Below, piece by piece: positions 1 through 10,765 of a DNA stretch of 64,000 nucleotides; position 1 is the first letter of the stretch; every line of letters starts with the position of its first letter. Source of the stretch: Apoda limacodes. Taxonomy: Eukaryota; Arthropoda; Insecta; Lepidoptera; Limacodidae. The notes beneath the pieces are model-generated. The model had not been told where the DNA came from, did not search any database, and was given only the letters and a program-made list of their open reading frames with translations. The position numbers were made by a program, and so were the translations under genes. Location of the stretch: NCBI GenBank assembly GCA_946406115.1, contig OX291544.1, positions 30,397,521-30,461,520 on the forward strand. Direction: 5' to 3'.

Positions 1-824
1 TTCAATAACATTTTATTTTTAGAAACAAAATTACAAAGGCTACTCTCCATTCTGTGAAATGGAATATAATTAATTCAATCAGCATAAATAAATGGTTTTA
101 TAATAAATGGTATTATTTGTAGGCTAGTTTTATAATTATATATCTTAGCTAGTCAATTTTTTTTTGGTTCCTTATTGTAATACACTAATTACTTAAATAT
201 TTACAAGATCTGACTGGCGAGGTTTTAAAAATGTAAGTTGCCTGTTGATGATGTTTTTTTGTAAATGCTTAAAAGAACACCGATACTGCCGGTTCTAATG
301 TTTGTTTTATTCTCTTTTATTTTGAATACGTTATTCCAAAAACATTTTCAACTTTATTAGTAATTACGCAAAAATAATAAATACCTCAGACTAACCCGAT
401 ACCAGCAGCATTTTTTTAATCTTTTGCAAAATCAGTATACCTTAATTAAATTGGCATTTTTGTAAAGATTTAATCTTTGTAGAAAGCGTATTTTTATCTG
501 TTATACGGTATCCATTTTACAAGCTTTGCTTAGTTTTGGCCGCTCTGCGTAGTGTCCAGATACATTTATTATTTTAAACCTCGCATTTGCGTGATAAGGA
601 CTAACATTTATGTAATGAATATATGCGTTTATATGATAATATTTATGAATTTATTTACAAAAAAAGTATTTAAGCTTATTTATCTATTATCTGGTATCCA
701 TTACACAAGCTTTGCTTTGTTTGGGACCAGATTTTTATCAGTTTCTGGCTGATGTTTATGGCCTTCTTTCCCGAACTGTATATAAAAATTAGACTAAAAC
801 TTTATGATAGATAAAAAAAGGGAG
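1..824. other. AT-rich intergenic DNA with SINE 3'-end fragments
   Basis: No gene is visible. Two short stretches (about 500-560 and 675-745) carry the phrase 'acaagctttgcttagtttt' or a close variant followed by 'ggaccagat' or 'ggccgctctgcgtagtgtcc'. The same words end the tRNA-headed SINE at 10490-10765 and recur at 51900-52000, so these are probably truncated 3' ends of that SINE family on the + strand. The rest is simple A/T-rich sequence. Confidence 0.5.
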
Positions 825-1107
825 TTTTTTATTTCTTTCTTTATTTGTTTTTCCTTCATGGCGCAAAAGAAACTCTGATTGAGCTGAAACTTAACACAGG
901 GATAGTGAAAGAGATGAATATAGGCTTCTATTTATCCTGGTTAATCTAAAAACTTCCCCAAGAAATAACTATAACCGAATTCCACGTGGACGGACTATAG
1001 CTACAGCTATGGCAAACATCTTTACAATAATCAAGGAGTTGTACAAAGTCCACGCCAGTAACCAACTTTACCGTGGGTGAAGCCGCCGGCAAAAGGTAGT
1101 AACAAAT
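825..1107 (+). repeat. Helitron-like non-autonomous repeat (degenerate)
   Basis: The block reads like the common short lepidopteran repeat with 'ttcatggcgcaaaagaaactc', 'gagctgaaactt', 'tatttatcctggttaa', 'ccacgtggacg' and an end near 'gaagccgccggcaaaagg', where intact copies end in aaaagctagt. Related copies in this window are at 28222-28430 and, on the minus strand, at 14915-14960 and 53000-53110. The assignment to Helitrons rests on the CTAGT-type 3' end and family resemblance and is not proven here. Confidence 0.45.
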
Positions 1108-1439
1108 ATGTTAAATTATTGAGACGCTTTAGTAAGCGAGAGTACTAGCGTTGCGGTGCGGTACATGTGTACGTACTTTTTTATGTCGTAAGTGGATTAG
1201 AAGGCGAAAGTTCTTCAAACAGCAATTTTAAACAGTTGTGAAGTCGCATGTACCAGTTATGTTCTCATAAAGTACTGGCGCTTGTTTTAGGCAATATCTC
1301 TCATAATTCCGGTTGTAATATAGTTTTTTATTGCGAGATGATTTTGTATCAATTTGCTAAGATTGCTTAAGTTATGTAACTTTGTTGTGCTACTTTTTTT
1401 GAATTCATTATTAATTTAACTCTGAAAATTAGTACTGTT

Positions 1440-1565
1440 CTATAAATGTACAGATCGGAGACGTAAGGGTTTTGTAGCCAAGCGGCGAAAACGGAACCCT
1501 TATCGTTTCGCCACGCCCGTCCGTATGTCACAGCCTTATAACTCTGCCCTCTTAGAATCGCCTCT
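1440..1565 (-). repeat. SINE tail module ('acggac...gggttccg' type), reverse orientation
   Basis: Read on the minus strand this carries 'ggctgtgacatacggacggg', then 'gggttccgttttcgccgc' and 'ttggctac'. The same module occurs on the + strand at 11045-11135 and 19550-19630, and on the minus strand at 8165-8290. It is a dispersed retroelement tail, very common in Lepidoptera. No head is recognisable in this copy. Confidence 0.5.
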
Positions 1566-2139
1566 TACGAAATATTACAGAAAATATCTAATGTTAACCG
1601 CCATACAACTTTCTAATAAAATTATGAAAAACTATGTTTTAAGGGTAAGCTTTACTCATTGTGTATGGTGTCGTTGGATGAGTCTTCAAAGATGCTATTG
1701 AAGATTTATTAAAACATTTTCTTTAATTTGTAGATTTTATGAGTTTTAAGTATAAAAAGTTGAAAAAAATGTGCACAGCCCCTTTCTAACTTTTATGCTA
1801 CGTGTTTCGATAAGTAAAAAAAATATTTTAACTGTATTTATTCCACGTGTAAAAACTAATTGTTGTGAATAATAAGGTAGCCTGAAAGCTTGTTAGAACA
1901 AGAGAAACCGCTTTCATAAATAATAATTTATTTTTGATTACCTAATATTTCTTTTATATCAGTTATTGATAGTTATTTGAAGACTTCTGAAACAGAAAAT
2001 TATTTAGCCCAATATGGTCTACCACTAGCAACAAATCTTTCAGTTCTGGCTAGTGACTTCCTGTAGTCATCCCACCCAGTATTTTCTAGATCGTGTTACC
2101 ATAAAGTAATAACATAACTACTAATAGTGAGGTAACGCG
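1566..2139. other. Intergenic, nothing recognised
   Basis: A/T-rich DNA without a coding frame, splice pair or repeat that I can name. Confidence 0.5.
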
Positions 2140-2292
2140 GTTGTCTAGTCAGGGCAACGATGAGGTGCGGTGCGGTCGAGGGCGTAAACTCCCTATCCCT
2201 ATTTCGCAGCCGACCGACCGTTCCGTCTTACCGCCAGTTCGCCTACTATCGTTAGTTAAATTTTATTATTGTTGCAACAAACATGAGAATCG
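2140..2292 (+). promoter_or_regulatory. Candidate promoter/5'UTR with a 10-nt first coding exon
   Basis: A locally GC-rich patch (2150-2240) in AT-rich surroundings precedes 'caacaaacATGAGAATCG' at 2283-2292, followed at once by a strong splice donor, gtgagtacc. A start codon with a good upstream A and a consensus donor ten bases later is the arrangement seen in many insect secreted-protein and cuticle genes, whose first exon codes for only a few residues. No partner exon was found downstream in this window, so this could be chance or the start of a gene with a very long intron. Confidence 0.22.
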
Positions 2293-2664
2293 GTGAGTAC
2301 CTAACTAAATTAAATCGCCATATACATAATTTATGTAAAATGAAGCTCCCTGGTCTGTCCGTTTATTTTATGTTTGTACGCAATTACTTTTAAACAAATT
2401 TATTTCCGAAGAACATTAAGACAAAGAAAATATAATTTTACTATGTCATTTAGAAATAAATTATTGTGTTTTCTATATGTTCTTTGTTTTAAATCAGATA
2501 ATTTACATATTAGTAACTATGTCAATTCATAACATAATTTAGGGTAATTTTTTTATTATTGATAGACGAGTAGAGTAGGTAAAGTACCTATTATATGTTA
2601 TACTTATATAAAATCGTCTATTACTAAATGCCGCAAATATTTGTCGGTTCGGCATCTTTAAACA

Positions 2665-3150
2665 AAACAGAGCGACTCAGACTCGTACACCGATGGTACC
2701 GTACCTACCACCATTTACGAAATTTACAAACACACTAAACGGTCACCAATTCGATTACTGACCAAGCCTGACGTTGCTTAAATATAAATATAAATTAAAT
2801 ATAGTTACCATAAAACAAATGTGTAATTGTTTCTTTAATTATTATATATGTATTTGTTTATACTTTAGAGTTCACACTATTTTACTGTTACTATAAAGTT
2901 CGTGTGTATATATTACTGTATTTACGAAAGAGCAATAACAACAAAAATGTGTTTCTTGTATGGGAAACCCCGTTAAATTTTAACTTTTTTTTTATTTTCT
3001 CCCATTATAATACATATTCTGTAAAAATTTCAGGCCTCTACCTATTCTGGTCTAAAGAGTCCTTTAATGGTCGGACAGACGGACAGACAGACAGCGCAGG
3101 CTAAGTAATAGCGCTCCGTTAGCACGCTTTGGATACGGTACTTTAAAAAT
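2665..3150 (+). repeat. 5S rRNA-derived SINE, nearly full length
   Basis: The head carries a degenerate form of 'actcgcgcaccgagggttcc' followed by 'gtacctaccaccatttacg'. At 2740-2780 the minus strand reads as the internal part of 5S rRNA (taagcaacgtc-ggcttggtcagta...ggtgacc). The tail has 'ggtcggacagacggacagac', 'aatagcgctccgtt' and 'tacggtactttaaaaa'. Other copies are at 13690-13860, 30045-30510 and 33020-33650. The 5S likeness is read directly against the well-known insect 5S sequence. The family is non-coding and would be mobilised by a LINE. Confidence 0.6.
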
Positions 3151-4017
3151 AAATAAACTAGAGGTTAGCGTGGGTTTTAATCACTTGCCTTGGTTCGTGG
3201 CGAAGAACATATATAATATGTATATTTAAATGTATATATATATACATATTTATATTTTAATACATACATAGACAATTATATTTAATCGCGAAGGTAATAT
3301 TTTATTAGAACTGACTAATTAATGTAGGCACATACACATGCCTTTATTTGAATATACAAACATTTCAATCTGTAGAAACGTACTTGAATTTTTTTTTGTG
3401 ACAACTCTGACACTTTTTTAGTGTCTAGGCGCTTGTCGGCTTTTGGCACCGATACAAAGAAGTTATTACGCGTAAACCGGGGTGAATAGCAATGATTTTC
3501 AACTTTGTTCTAAGAATTTGTTGTCTATAACTTTTTTTTTTTAATCCCAGGTTATTTTATATCATGTACGGTACCATAAAGAAAGCGTTATAACAATATA
3601 TTTTTAACTATAAGCATAGTATTTCAAGATTTAAAAAAAAATATGTACTATTTCTATTCACCCAACCACTGGGGTCGATAGAAACGCGTCAAGGGGTGAA
3701 TGGAAAAATTGTTAGGGCTGCCAAAAATGACTTATCCATCATTTGAAAATGTAGGTTGTGTCAAAAATTGTTTTGGTTTGTAAATGCTAAATAAAATTTA
3801 AATTTTGTGGTTGATATATGTACTCATACGAGTATATAATATAATATAATATAAATATAATCAATTTTATTTTTACGGAATGTTTATATGATCTCTATTC
3901 AATAAATTAAACAAGAAACTTATTAGTGTTTTTATTAGAATGAATTAAAATAAAAAACTATTTTATGAATTAAAAGATACATATTCATATACGACGAAAA
4001 ATAAACTTAGTTATAAA

Positions 4018-4308
4018 TCTTCTGAACTTAACAATTAGGTATCATATCAAAGTTATCACAGGTAATCAACTTTAGCCTATAGCTTTATAGAACTAGTACT
4101 ACTATGTAAAAATAATCGATATTCTTAAAAAAAACACTTAATTCTTAAAAATTACCAAACAATCTTCTGAACTTAATAATGATCATAGCAAAGTTATCAC
4201 AGCTGATCAACTTTAGCCTACGTTATAGCTTCGTAGAACTAGTACATCTAAGTAAATATTATCAAAATTCTTATAAAATACACACTAACTTCTTATAGAT
4301 TACCAAAC
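4018..4308. repeat. Direct duplication of about 144 bp inside the pogo-like element
   Basis: Two consecutive blocks (from 4018 and from 4163) share 'tcttctgaactta', 'caaagttatcacag', 'gatcaactttagcct' or close forms, 'tagaactagtac' and 'attaccaaac', with scattered substitutions and small indels. They lie just 3' of the transposase frame and carry no coding potential. Confidence 0.65.
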
Positions 4309-4429
4309 ATAACTATCTGGAACTTCTACTTCACATCATCCTCTTCTAAATCTTTTAATATTGCGTCACTATTATTGTAGTAATTATTTATAAGGTTTTT
4401 CCTTGGCAATTTCATGAGATCGTTTACCG

Positions 4430-6222
4430 CTACAGTCTTGCTTTTTTTATAATAGGTAATCTGAATTTTTTGTTATACTGTCCGTCATTCACTATCTCAT
4501 TGGATAATATTTTTATTTTATCCTCCACAATAATATTATCATCAGCAGTTTTTCCAGGACTGATCGTAACCACTTCACATAAGCTGTCAAAAAAGAGAAT
4601 GGGCATATTTTTTATGTCTATATCATTAAGTATTTTGCACTGTAATTCATCTTTATCATTATCATAATTTTCGTAAGGCGTGATGTAATCGTGATTTTCC
4701 TGTCTTGTATTTTTTATTTTTTCTTTTTCTTCAATTTTTTTTGGTTTCAATTTTGTAATTTTATTTGTTTTAGCTTTTCCTTTATTTTTATTTCTGAAAA
4801 CTGATGGGCCACTAATATTTATATCGTATTTTGTTTTTTTGAAATTTACTATACTGTTATCAACATTAGTTTCTGCATAATTTTCAATTTCTTCTGCAGC
4901 AACACTTTTACCTGGGAGTACATTTAGTTTTCTTTTTCTTTTTGGCTCCACGTAGTTCATGGTACCATACCTCATTTCAATTTCAATCTTCTGCAGCACT
5001 TTCATGGTCTTTACCTAAATCTCCGTCGGTAAGTCTGGCTAATACTTCATTTGCATTTAAAGGGCTTATCCCTGTTTTCTTAAATGCAGCAATGATATTC
5101 TTTGAAGCATTTATATTAATTTCATCAACTAACAATTTTAAGAGTTTTGGAAAGCAACCTTTTGGAATTGTGGGTAATTTTCGACCGTCTGTGTTTTTCC
5201 ATTTCAATAATAGTTGTCTCCAGGCACGCTTCATTGGACGAAAAAATGCCACGTCTAGCGGTTGCGTCAGGTGAGTTGAGTTGGCTGGTAAGAACACAAA
5301 ATCGATGTTGTACGCTTTACATGTTTGGATCAAATCTGCTAATAAATGTGAAGACAGATTGTCTCCAATTAGGCACTTTTTGCCTAGTAAATCCTTGAAA
5401 TAAGGAACCACCATATTTTGCATCCAGTCCTCAAAAATGGTTCCATCAAACCATCCAGATGAAGACCTGTTATAACGAGTACCGTCAAGACCTTGTTGGA
5501 TCCAGGAATCATATAAATGGGTTGCTTTGTATACCACATATGGTGGTAACATTTTACCATCTGCGGTACCAGCCATCATAATAGACACGGAAGCCTTGGT
5601 ATGGTTTAAAACCCTTTCAGGGTACTTGCATCCCCGCTTGACTAGTATTTTCTTCCGCCCAAGGTCGTCCGACAAATTTGTCTCATCATAATTTAATATG
5701 TTAGAAGTAGGTACTCCAATTAAAGACTTTTCAAGTTCGATGAAATATTCTTTAATCGTATCTGGAGATACCTTAGCTCTTACACGTTTGATATTTTCAC
5801 AAACTCTTTGAGAAATCTCATTTTTGTGTCTTAATAAGAATCCCTGCACAAAATCCGGCCCTGGAAAATTGTTTTTAATTCTTTTATGGGTTATACCTAT
5901 CTCATCAAGATACATTTTTACTATGTGTCTGAGATCCATAGTATCTAAGGGATAACCCCATTGTTCGCATTTGTTTATGTTCTCTATTAAGAACATTTCC
6001 GTATCATCGGATAAAGCTCTTTGGCCTCCATGTTGCTTCATATCCCGGGTACTGTGACGATACAACACCGATTTGTGTATGCCATATTTTTTTGCAATAA
6101 CTTCTAATTTAACATTTCGAGAAGTTACATGAAGAGTATGTTCTCACAGCTTCTTTTATTGTTTTAATGTCATATTTTTTATACCTTTTTCTTGTAGGAT
6201 CGGGTCTATAAACACGGGGCAT
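4430..6222 (-). pseudogene. pogo-like transposase with HTH and DDE_1 domains, frameshifted
   Basis: The likely start is the ATG at 6222, which begins MPRVYRPDPTRKRYKKY, the typical start of pogo transposases in arthropods. A frameshift near 6110-6125 separates this HTH region from a 361-residue open stretch (6068-4983) covering the CENP-B-type DNA-binding part and the whole DDE_1 catalytic domain. Numbered within that stretch, the catalytic aspartates are visible: D128 in NYDET, D236 in IGDNLSSH and D272 in THLTQPLDVAFFRP. A second frameshift near 4985-5005 leads into a lysine-rich 191-residue frame (5005-4430), probably the C-terminal tail. The protein would cut and paste the element at TA sites. 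Two frame breaks make it a pseudogene. No host domestication is indicated, because the gene sits between its own inverted repeats. Confidence 0.75.
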
Positions 6223-6856
6223 GCTAAATATACCTATGGTGGTATGAACCTGTAAATGAAAATTATCACTTTAAAAAGATTATTTATTTATCAATCACTA
6301 AATCTACAGCTCTCAGATACTACCTATATAGTATGGACTTACTATTCTTTAATACAGAAACAATAAAAGTAGTTATTTAGTACTGTTAACAGTTTTTGAC
6401 AACCCTATTTATTTATCTCTATTTACCCCTCATTAGTTCAATAGATTCTATTGACCCTTTAATACAATTAATTTACAAGTACTGTGATTTTAATAAATGT
6501 TTGTAGTTTAATAACGGATTCCAACTTACCTTCACTGTATTTTTATAATTATCACACACCTAATGTGATAAAAACATCTAACAGCACATTACACTATTTT
6601 TTCACACCTAAAATCAAGAGTTTTGGCGGTTGAATAAAGCGCGCTCACAGATGGTAGACTTTAAACTAAATTTTGAAGGATAAATTTCAATTTTAACATT
6701 TAAAAATTGTTGCCAACGCAAAGAAAAAATGTTGATGTGTAAATAATTTAAAATTCTACCAAAATTCTTTAACGAAAATAGTCAAATAGTAGCTTTGAAA
6801 ACTTTTATGATTTTTTTCTATTCGCACCGCAATTTCTATACACCCCGTTTTACGTA

Positions 6857-7138
6857 AGATGTTAGAAATCTAGCAATTTCCCTCCTATCGTTTATCTGTT
6901 CTTCGAGCTTGCCATGAGGTTATCAGGTTAACTACTTTAGTCTTGTTACGGAATATCTCATAATGGCTCAGTCTCACTAATAAGTTGTCAAGCCTGCTTC
7001 CTAGGGAGCTGAGACTCTTCACTAGACGAGGAAAAAATTAAACTCAAGACTCATGGGATTGAAATGAGTATATATTTTGTCTCACATCTATTTACAAAAA
7101 TAATACAAAATTAAAGTAATGAGTTTTAACTACAGGTG
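6857..7138. other. Intergenic, nothing recognised
   Basis: Right flank of the pogo-like insertion. No coding frame or familiar repeat is seen. Confidence 0.45.
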
Positions 7139-7212
7139 TACACAGACGAATACAGACGAACACAGACGAACACTGACGAACACTGACGAACACTGACAGA
7201 TACTGACAATCG
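7139..7212. repeat. 10-bp tandem repeat (acgaacactg-like)
   Basis: About seven imperfect units of the form 'cagacgaaca' or 'ctgacgaaca' follow each other and decay into 'ctgacagata ctgacaatcg'. This is a short satellite without coding meaning. Confidence 0.75.
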
Positions 7213-7340
7213 TCAGTAAGCAGCTCTAAGGTGCGATCCTCGAGTCTATTTCTGGCTAACGTGTCAGGAATGGGTGATCCTTCCAGGATTCACCTTCTAT
7301 GGATCGAATCCTGTCTGTTACAGCGATGAAGGTAAGATTC
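7213..7340 (+). other. Very weak candidate first exon (ATGAAG then a splice donor)
   Basis: After a non-repetitive patch, 'gttacagcgATGAAG' at about 7317-7331 is followed by gtaagattc, a good splice donor. A six-base coding exon starting MK is possible for a secreted protein, but nothing downstream in the window completes it. It is recorded only as a site to test with transcripts. Confidence 0.12.
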
Positions 7341-9129
7341 TTCTTCAAATGATTTTAGTTATTATAAAAATTTTATGTGCCTACGTATTGTAGGTTTTGT
7401 TGGTTTGTATGTAATCCTTTTTTTTTTGTAAAAATTAGACCACTTTAAGGTTTATTTGTGATTTTTTCTCACCAAACATCCATTAGGATTCCCTTTCGTC
7501 ACATAACTCCGTCAAACATTTTTCACCTTTGAGACCAATTCGGAATTTAATATTTCACAGTTTGAAAAAGAGAACTCACGCAATGACGCCAACATAGTGT
7601 AACAAATATATAACATTTACCTGTGACTTTTATAAAATAAACTAAAAAACATAAAACTAATTACATAATATGCTATACAAAATCTCGTCACGTTTCCATT
7701 AGAAGTATCTGGTCACTAATTATCCCCGTCTCGAGATAAAAACCGTGATGATATACATTCTTTATAAGGACCAAAGAAGCATTAATATAATCTGATCTGA
7801 GACATTAGGAGACATAGAGTGAGTTTATCCAAATTAAACTTTTTGTCTTAGCTAATGTACCTCTTTTTTTAAACGTAAACGAAACGTGGTTTCTAACCAG
7901 TTAAAAAACTATTTATATGCTTACCGTTGCTACATCATTAATTTATTTGTCGATCAATAAATTGTATGGTTGTCTTGGAAATGTGTATATCTTTATACTA
8001 CGCCTAAACTAGGCAAAGAGGTCAAACAGAAGACAGGTATTCGCTGAGAAATGTTTAACGCCGCACATTCACTGCTCGTCGCGGTAGTAACGTCTAAACT
8101 TTAAGGTACAATGTTTGTAATATCTACTCATGTAAAGATATAAATGTTCCCAGTAAGTTTAAGTTGCACTTCTAGGAGTCCGTAGGTATTTAATTGCCGA
8201 AAACGGAACACCTTTCGTTTTGTCATGTCCGACTGTCCGTATCTCACAGTCTTATAATTATGCGTTCTTTGCGTTGATTCTGATAAGAGATTATAGATAG
8301 GTTTCTCATGTGAACCCCCTATACCAAAACCACTATATAGTAATTAGTAATTGTAATAACTTTTTTTATAAGTAGCTCTCCATAAAATAACTATTTATAA
8401 AGATAAAATAGCAATTGCTTACAAAAGTTATTTTTAAAAAAAACGTACTTACAATGCTTGTTATATGACCTGAAAAAAAATTCTTAGTAAATTTTACTTG
8501 AGATCTCAAGTAGGGTTTGCAAATCCGTACCAAAATTTAAATACCGATTCCACTAACAGATTTCGTGTGGAATCCGAAGAATCCAGATTTAATCCGAATT
8601 ATAAATAAAACGAGTGTTTGTAGCAAATCAAGTTTTATGAATACCTCTGTAACCAAACTGTACCTTTTGAGATGCCTTTTGGGCAATCTAAGGAGTCTTT
8701 TAAAGAGTATTTCTCGTAAAACGTAGTAAATAATAGATTGTTTTTCTCGTTAAATAATATTTGTAGTAAGAAAATTTAAATCTTCTCTCTGAACATAACA
8801 GAGTTAATCATAAATATTTTAATACTGTAATAAATGAAACCAATTAAAATAATTAAACAATCTTCATTCGAGTTCTTTTACATAAATAACATTCTCAGAA
8901 CGAACGAACAAGCGTTCCAATATCAATAACGTGAGAAAAAGCATTTTAATTCGAAAAATTAGAAATAAATAGGTAAAAATGATCTATTTTATTAGGTGAA
9001 AATCATATATTTTCAAAATTGACAAAATCATTTTTTTAATTCAGATTAGATTTTTACACTTTTGAACTTTTTGAAATTTCAGTTATTTTATATTATTGAA
9101 TATTTTAATATTATTACTTTGTTGTAAAA
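7341..9129. other. Intergenic, repeat debris
   Basis: There is no gene. A reverse-oriented SINE tail fragment is at 8165-8290 (gccgaaaacggaaca...cgactgtccgtatctcacag). At 8520-8605 there is a cluster of 'aatccg' words that recurs in reverse at 10150-10265. These might be the ends of an older element around the LINE remnant, but the match is too loose to define one. Confidence 0.4.
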
Positions 9130-10000
9130 GTATATAAAATATAAAAGCCCCATTAAAGACTTATTAATTTTGTGGAGAAGTGTATCATGCACTAAGAGCT
9201 TATTTTTACTTCTAGTATTTACTTTGTGAATGTCACTTTTCTTGCTGAAACTATTAATATTTTTATAATCGTATAATAGATTTTCATATACGTACTGCGA
9301 TGCTAAAGCTAAAATATTTACTTCCCTAAACCTAGCACTAAGAGATATCCTAATTTGTAAATGGCATGAATTGCCCGTTTTTGTTACACAAATATTGTAT
9401 TTACATCAGAAGTGCTAACCCACAATAAGATACCATATGTCATTTAACTATGGAAATAGCTAAAATATACTATCTTGCAGTGTCGACAACGGTCAATTGT
9501 CTTATTTCCTCTAGGTTATAAATATGAGGACCCGATTAAAGTTTGGAGTTCAGCGTTATACCAAGGAAGACTGTTGAATTAACAAGTTCTAATTGCTCGC
9601 CGTTAATATTAATACATGGCTGGATCTGAATATCATTTGGTAAGGTAAATTTAAAACATTTGGTTTTTTTCTCAATTAGTAATAACAAATGGCAATATTT
9701 AAATTACGATTATTTAATTATTTTATTAGTTTATAGTAATTAGTTCGTCAGCAAATAAGACAACGCCATGGTTTTTTAAATGATATAGGAGATCATAAAT
9801 GTAAATAAACAATAGAAATGGATCAAAAAATTGTGCCCGCAGGGACTTCCATAGTGACTGCTGATCCCGGAGATCTTTCACTGTTGACATCTATTTTCTG
9901 TACTCTCAAAAGGTCGAGAGTTTTGCGTCCAATACCATAGTGCTTTCTTGAGGTTAGATATTAGGATATTACTTATCTTACTCATAAAGCCGATTAATTT
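9130..10000 (-). pseudogene. Decayed jockey-like LINE reverse transcriptase
   Basis: Several stop codons and frameshifts hide this from open-frame detection, but translating the minus strand piecewise gives a consistent order. At about 9960-9745 the reverse transcriptase block around VPAGTIF, then LLFIYIYDLLYHL and GVVLFAD (the YxDD region). At about 9680-9540 KTKCFKFTLPN, then LVNSTVFLGITLNSKL. At about 9480-9130 MTYGILLW, QKRAIHAIYKLG, ASQYVYENLLY and DIHKVNTRSKNKLLVHDT. These are the conserved words of the jockey-like transposon proteins common in moths. It once copied LINE RNA into genomic DNA and is now dead and 5' truncated. Confidence 0.7.
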
Positions 10001-10349
10001 GATACCCCACTCACTTAGTTTCCTAAAAGAAAATTTTTGAATTCTCATTTTGAGGTGTCACGTCGCGCTAGCCACGCTGACTAAACCAGAAGACGCGAGT
10101 GGCGAACCGCACGTAAATTTGAATTTGGCGCATTAACTCCTAGTTTTCCTAACACGGATTGGCCTCCGGATTTGTTTTTAAAATCCGGATTTGAGAATTT
10201 AGACAAAATAAGCTTAAATCCCAACTCTACGGATTCCTACTATCCAGATTGCGATCCGTAATCTCAAGGCAAAGCAGGCGTTTATAGAACCCACGGACAG
10301 TAATCGCGCGCCCTACGATGTCTATTCTAGAAGCTGTCCTGTTGGTAAA
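10001..10349. other. Intergenic, possible element end
   Basis: Holds a cluster of 'atccgg/ccggat' words at 10150-10265 (see also 8520-8605). Nothing else is recognised. Confidence 0.35.
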
Positions 10350-10441
10350 AATGTGAACTACACGCGCACTACAAGAGAGAAATGTGAACTACACGCGCAC
10401 TACAAGAGAGAAATGTGAACTACACGCGCACTACATGAGAG
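10350..10441. repeat. 31-bp tandem repeat, three copies
   Basis: Three near-identical units begin 'aaatgtgaactacacgcgca' and end 'ctacaagagag'. The last unit has one change (catgagag). The high identity suggests recent expansion. Confidence 0.85.
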
Positions 10442-10489
10442 CAATCATTAGTTTTAACTTCAGCCAAAACTTTGTAAGGAAAATTTTAT

Positions 10490-10765
10490 ACTGAATAAAA
10501 ATATATTTTTGGACATTACGCACAGCCCCATCTGATATCAAAGTAAGCAAAGCTTGTGCTACGCATACTAGACAACGGATGCAAATAATATGTAGTTTTT
10601 TTGGAAAAACATACATACCTACATTTTCTACATAGAAAACACTCAAGACTCAAGTCAAACATAAATGTTCATTATGTACTTAACTTATTGTTCTGTGTGG
10701 GAATCGAACCCACGGCTCTCAGTTCAGCAGGCAGGTCAGTATCCGCTGTGCTACAGAGCCGCCAA
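10490..10765 (-). repeat. tRNA-derived SINE, minus strand
   Basis: On the minus strand the head at 10765-10690 has an A box (tagcacagcgg) and a B box (ggttcgattcc) with the spacing of a tRNA gene. It reads ggctctgtagcacagcggat, then the turn 'ctgctgaactgagag' and 'ccgtgggttcgattcccac'. A tRNA-unrelated body follows and ends with 'acaagctttgcttactttg' and 'gcgtaatgtcc'. The SINE-type body and the lack of a clean acceptor stem argue against a functional tRNA. Transcription would be by RNA polymerase III from the internal boxes. Confidence 0.7.

Larger units (their letters stand above)
3469..6854 (-). mobile_element. pogo-like DNA transposon (Tc1/mariner superfamily), 3.4 kb
   Basis: The ends are imperfect terminal inverted repeats: the left end reads cgcgtaaaccggggtgaata and the right end, reversed, reads cgtaaaacggggtgtatag. 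Each is flanked by TA (3467-3468 and 6855-6856), the target site of pogo elements. Further copies of the ggggtgaataga-type word lie inside the left end (about 3655-3703) and right end (about 6418-6465), and look like subterminal transposase-binding sites. The element encodes one transposase on the minus strand that is now frameshifted. The 3' part of the element holds a 144-bp duplicated block (4018-4308). It is probably an inactive but fairly recent insertion, since most of the catalytic frame is still open. Confidence 0.7.

Noticed and set aside
7139..7212. CRISPR-like array
   Set aside because: The 10-bp units are directly adjacent with no spacers; it is a simple tandem repeat in a eukaryotic genome.
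8520..10265. A single transposon bounded by the 'aatccg' clusters at 8520 and 10150
   Set aside because: The end sequences are only loosely alike and the interior is explained by a separate LINE remnant.
10690..10765. tRNA gene on the minus strand
   Set aside because: A and B boxes are present, but it continues into a SINE body whose 3' end is repeated elsewhere in the window, and the acceptor stem is not clean.
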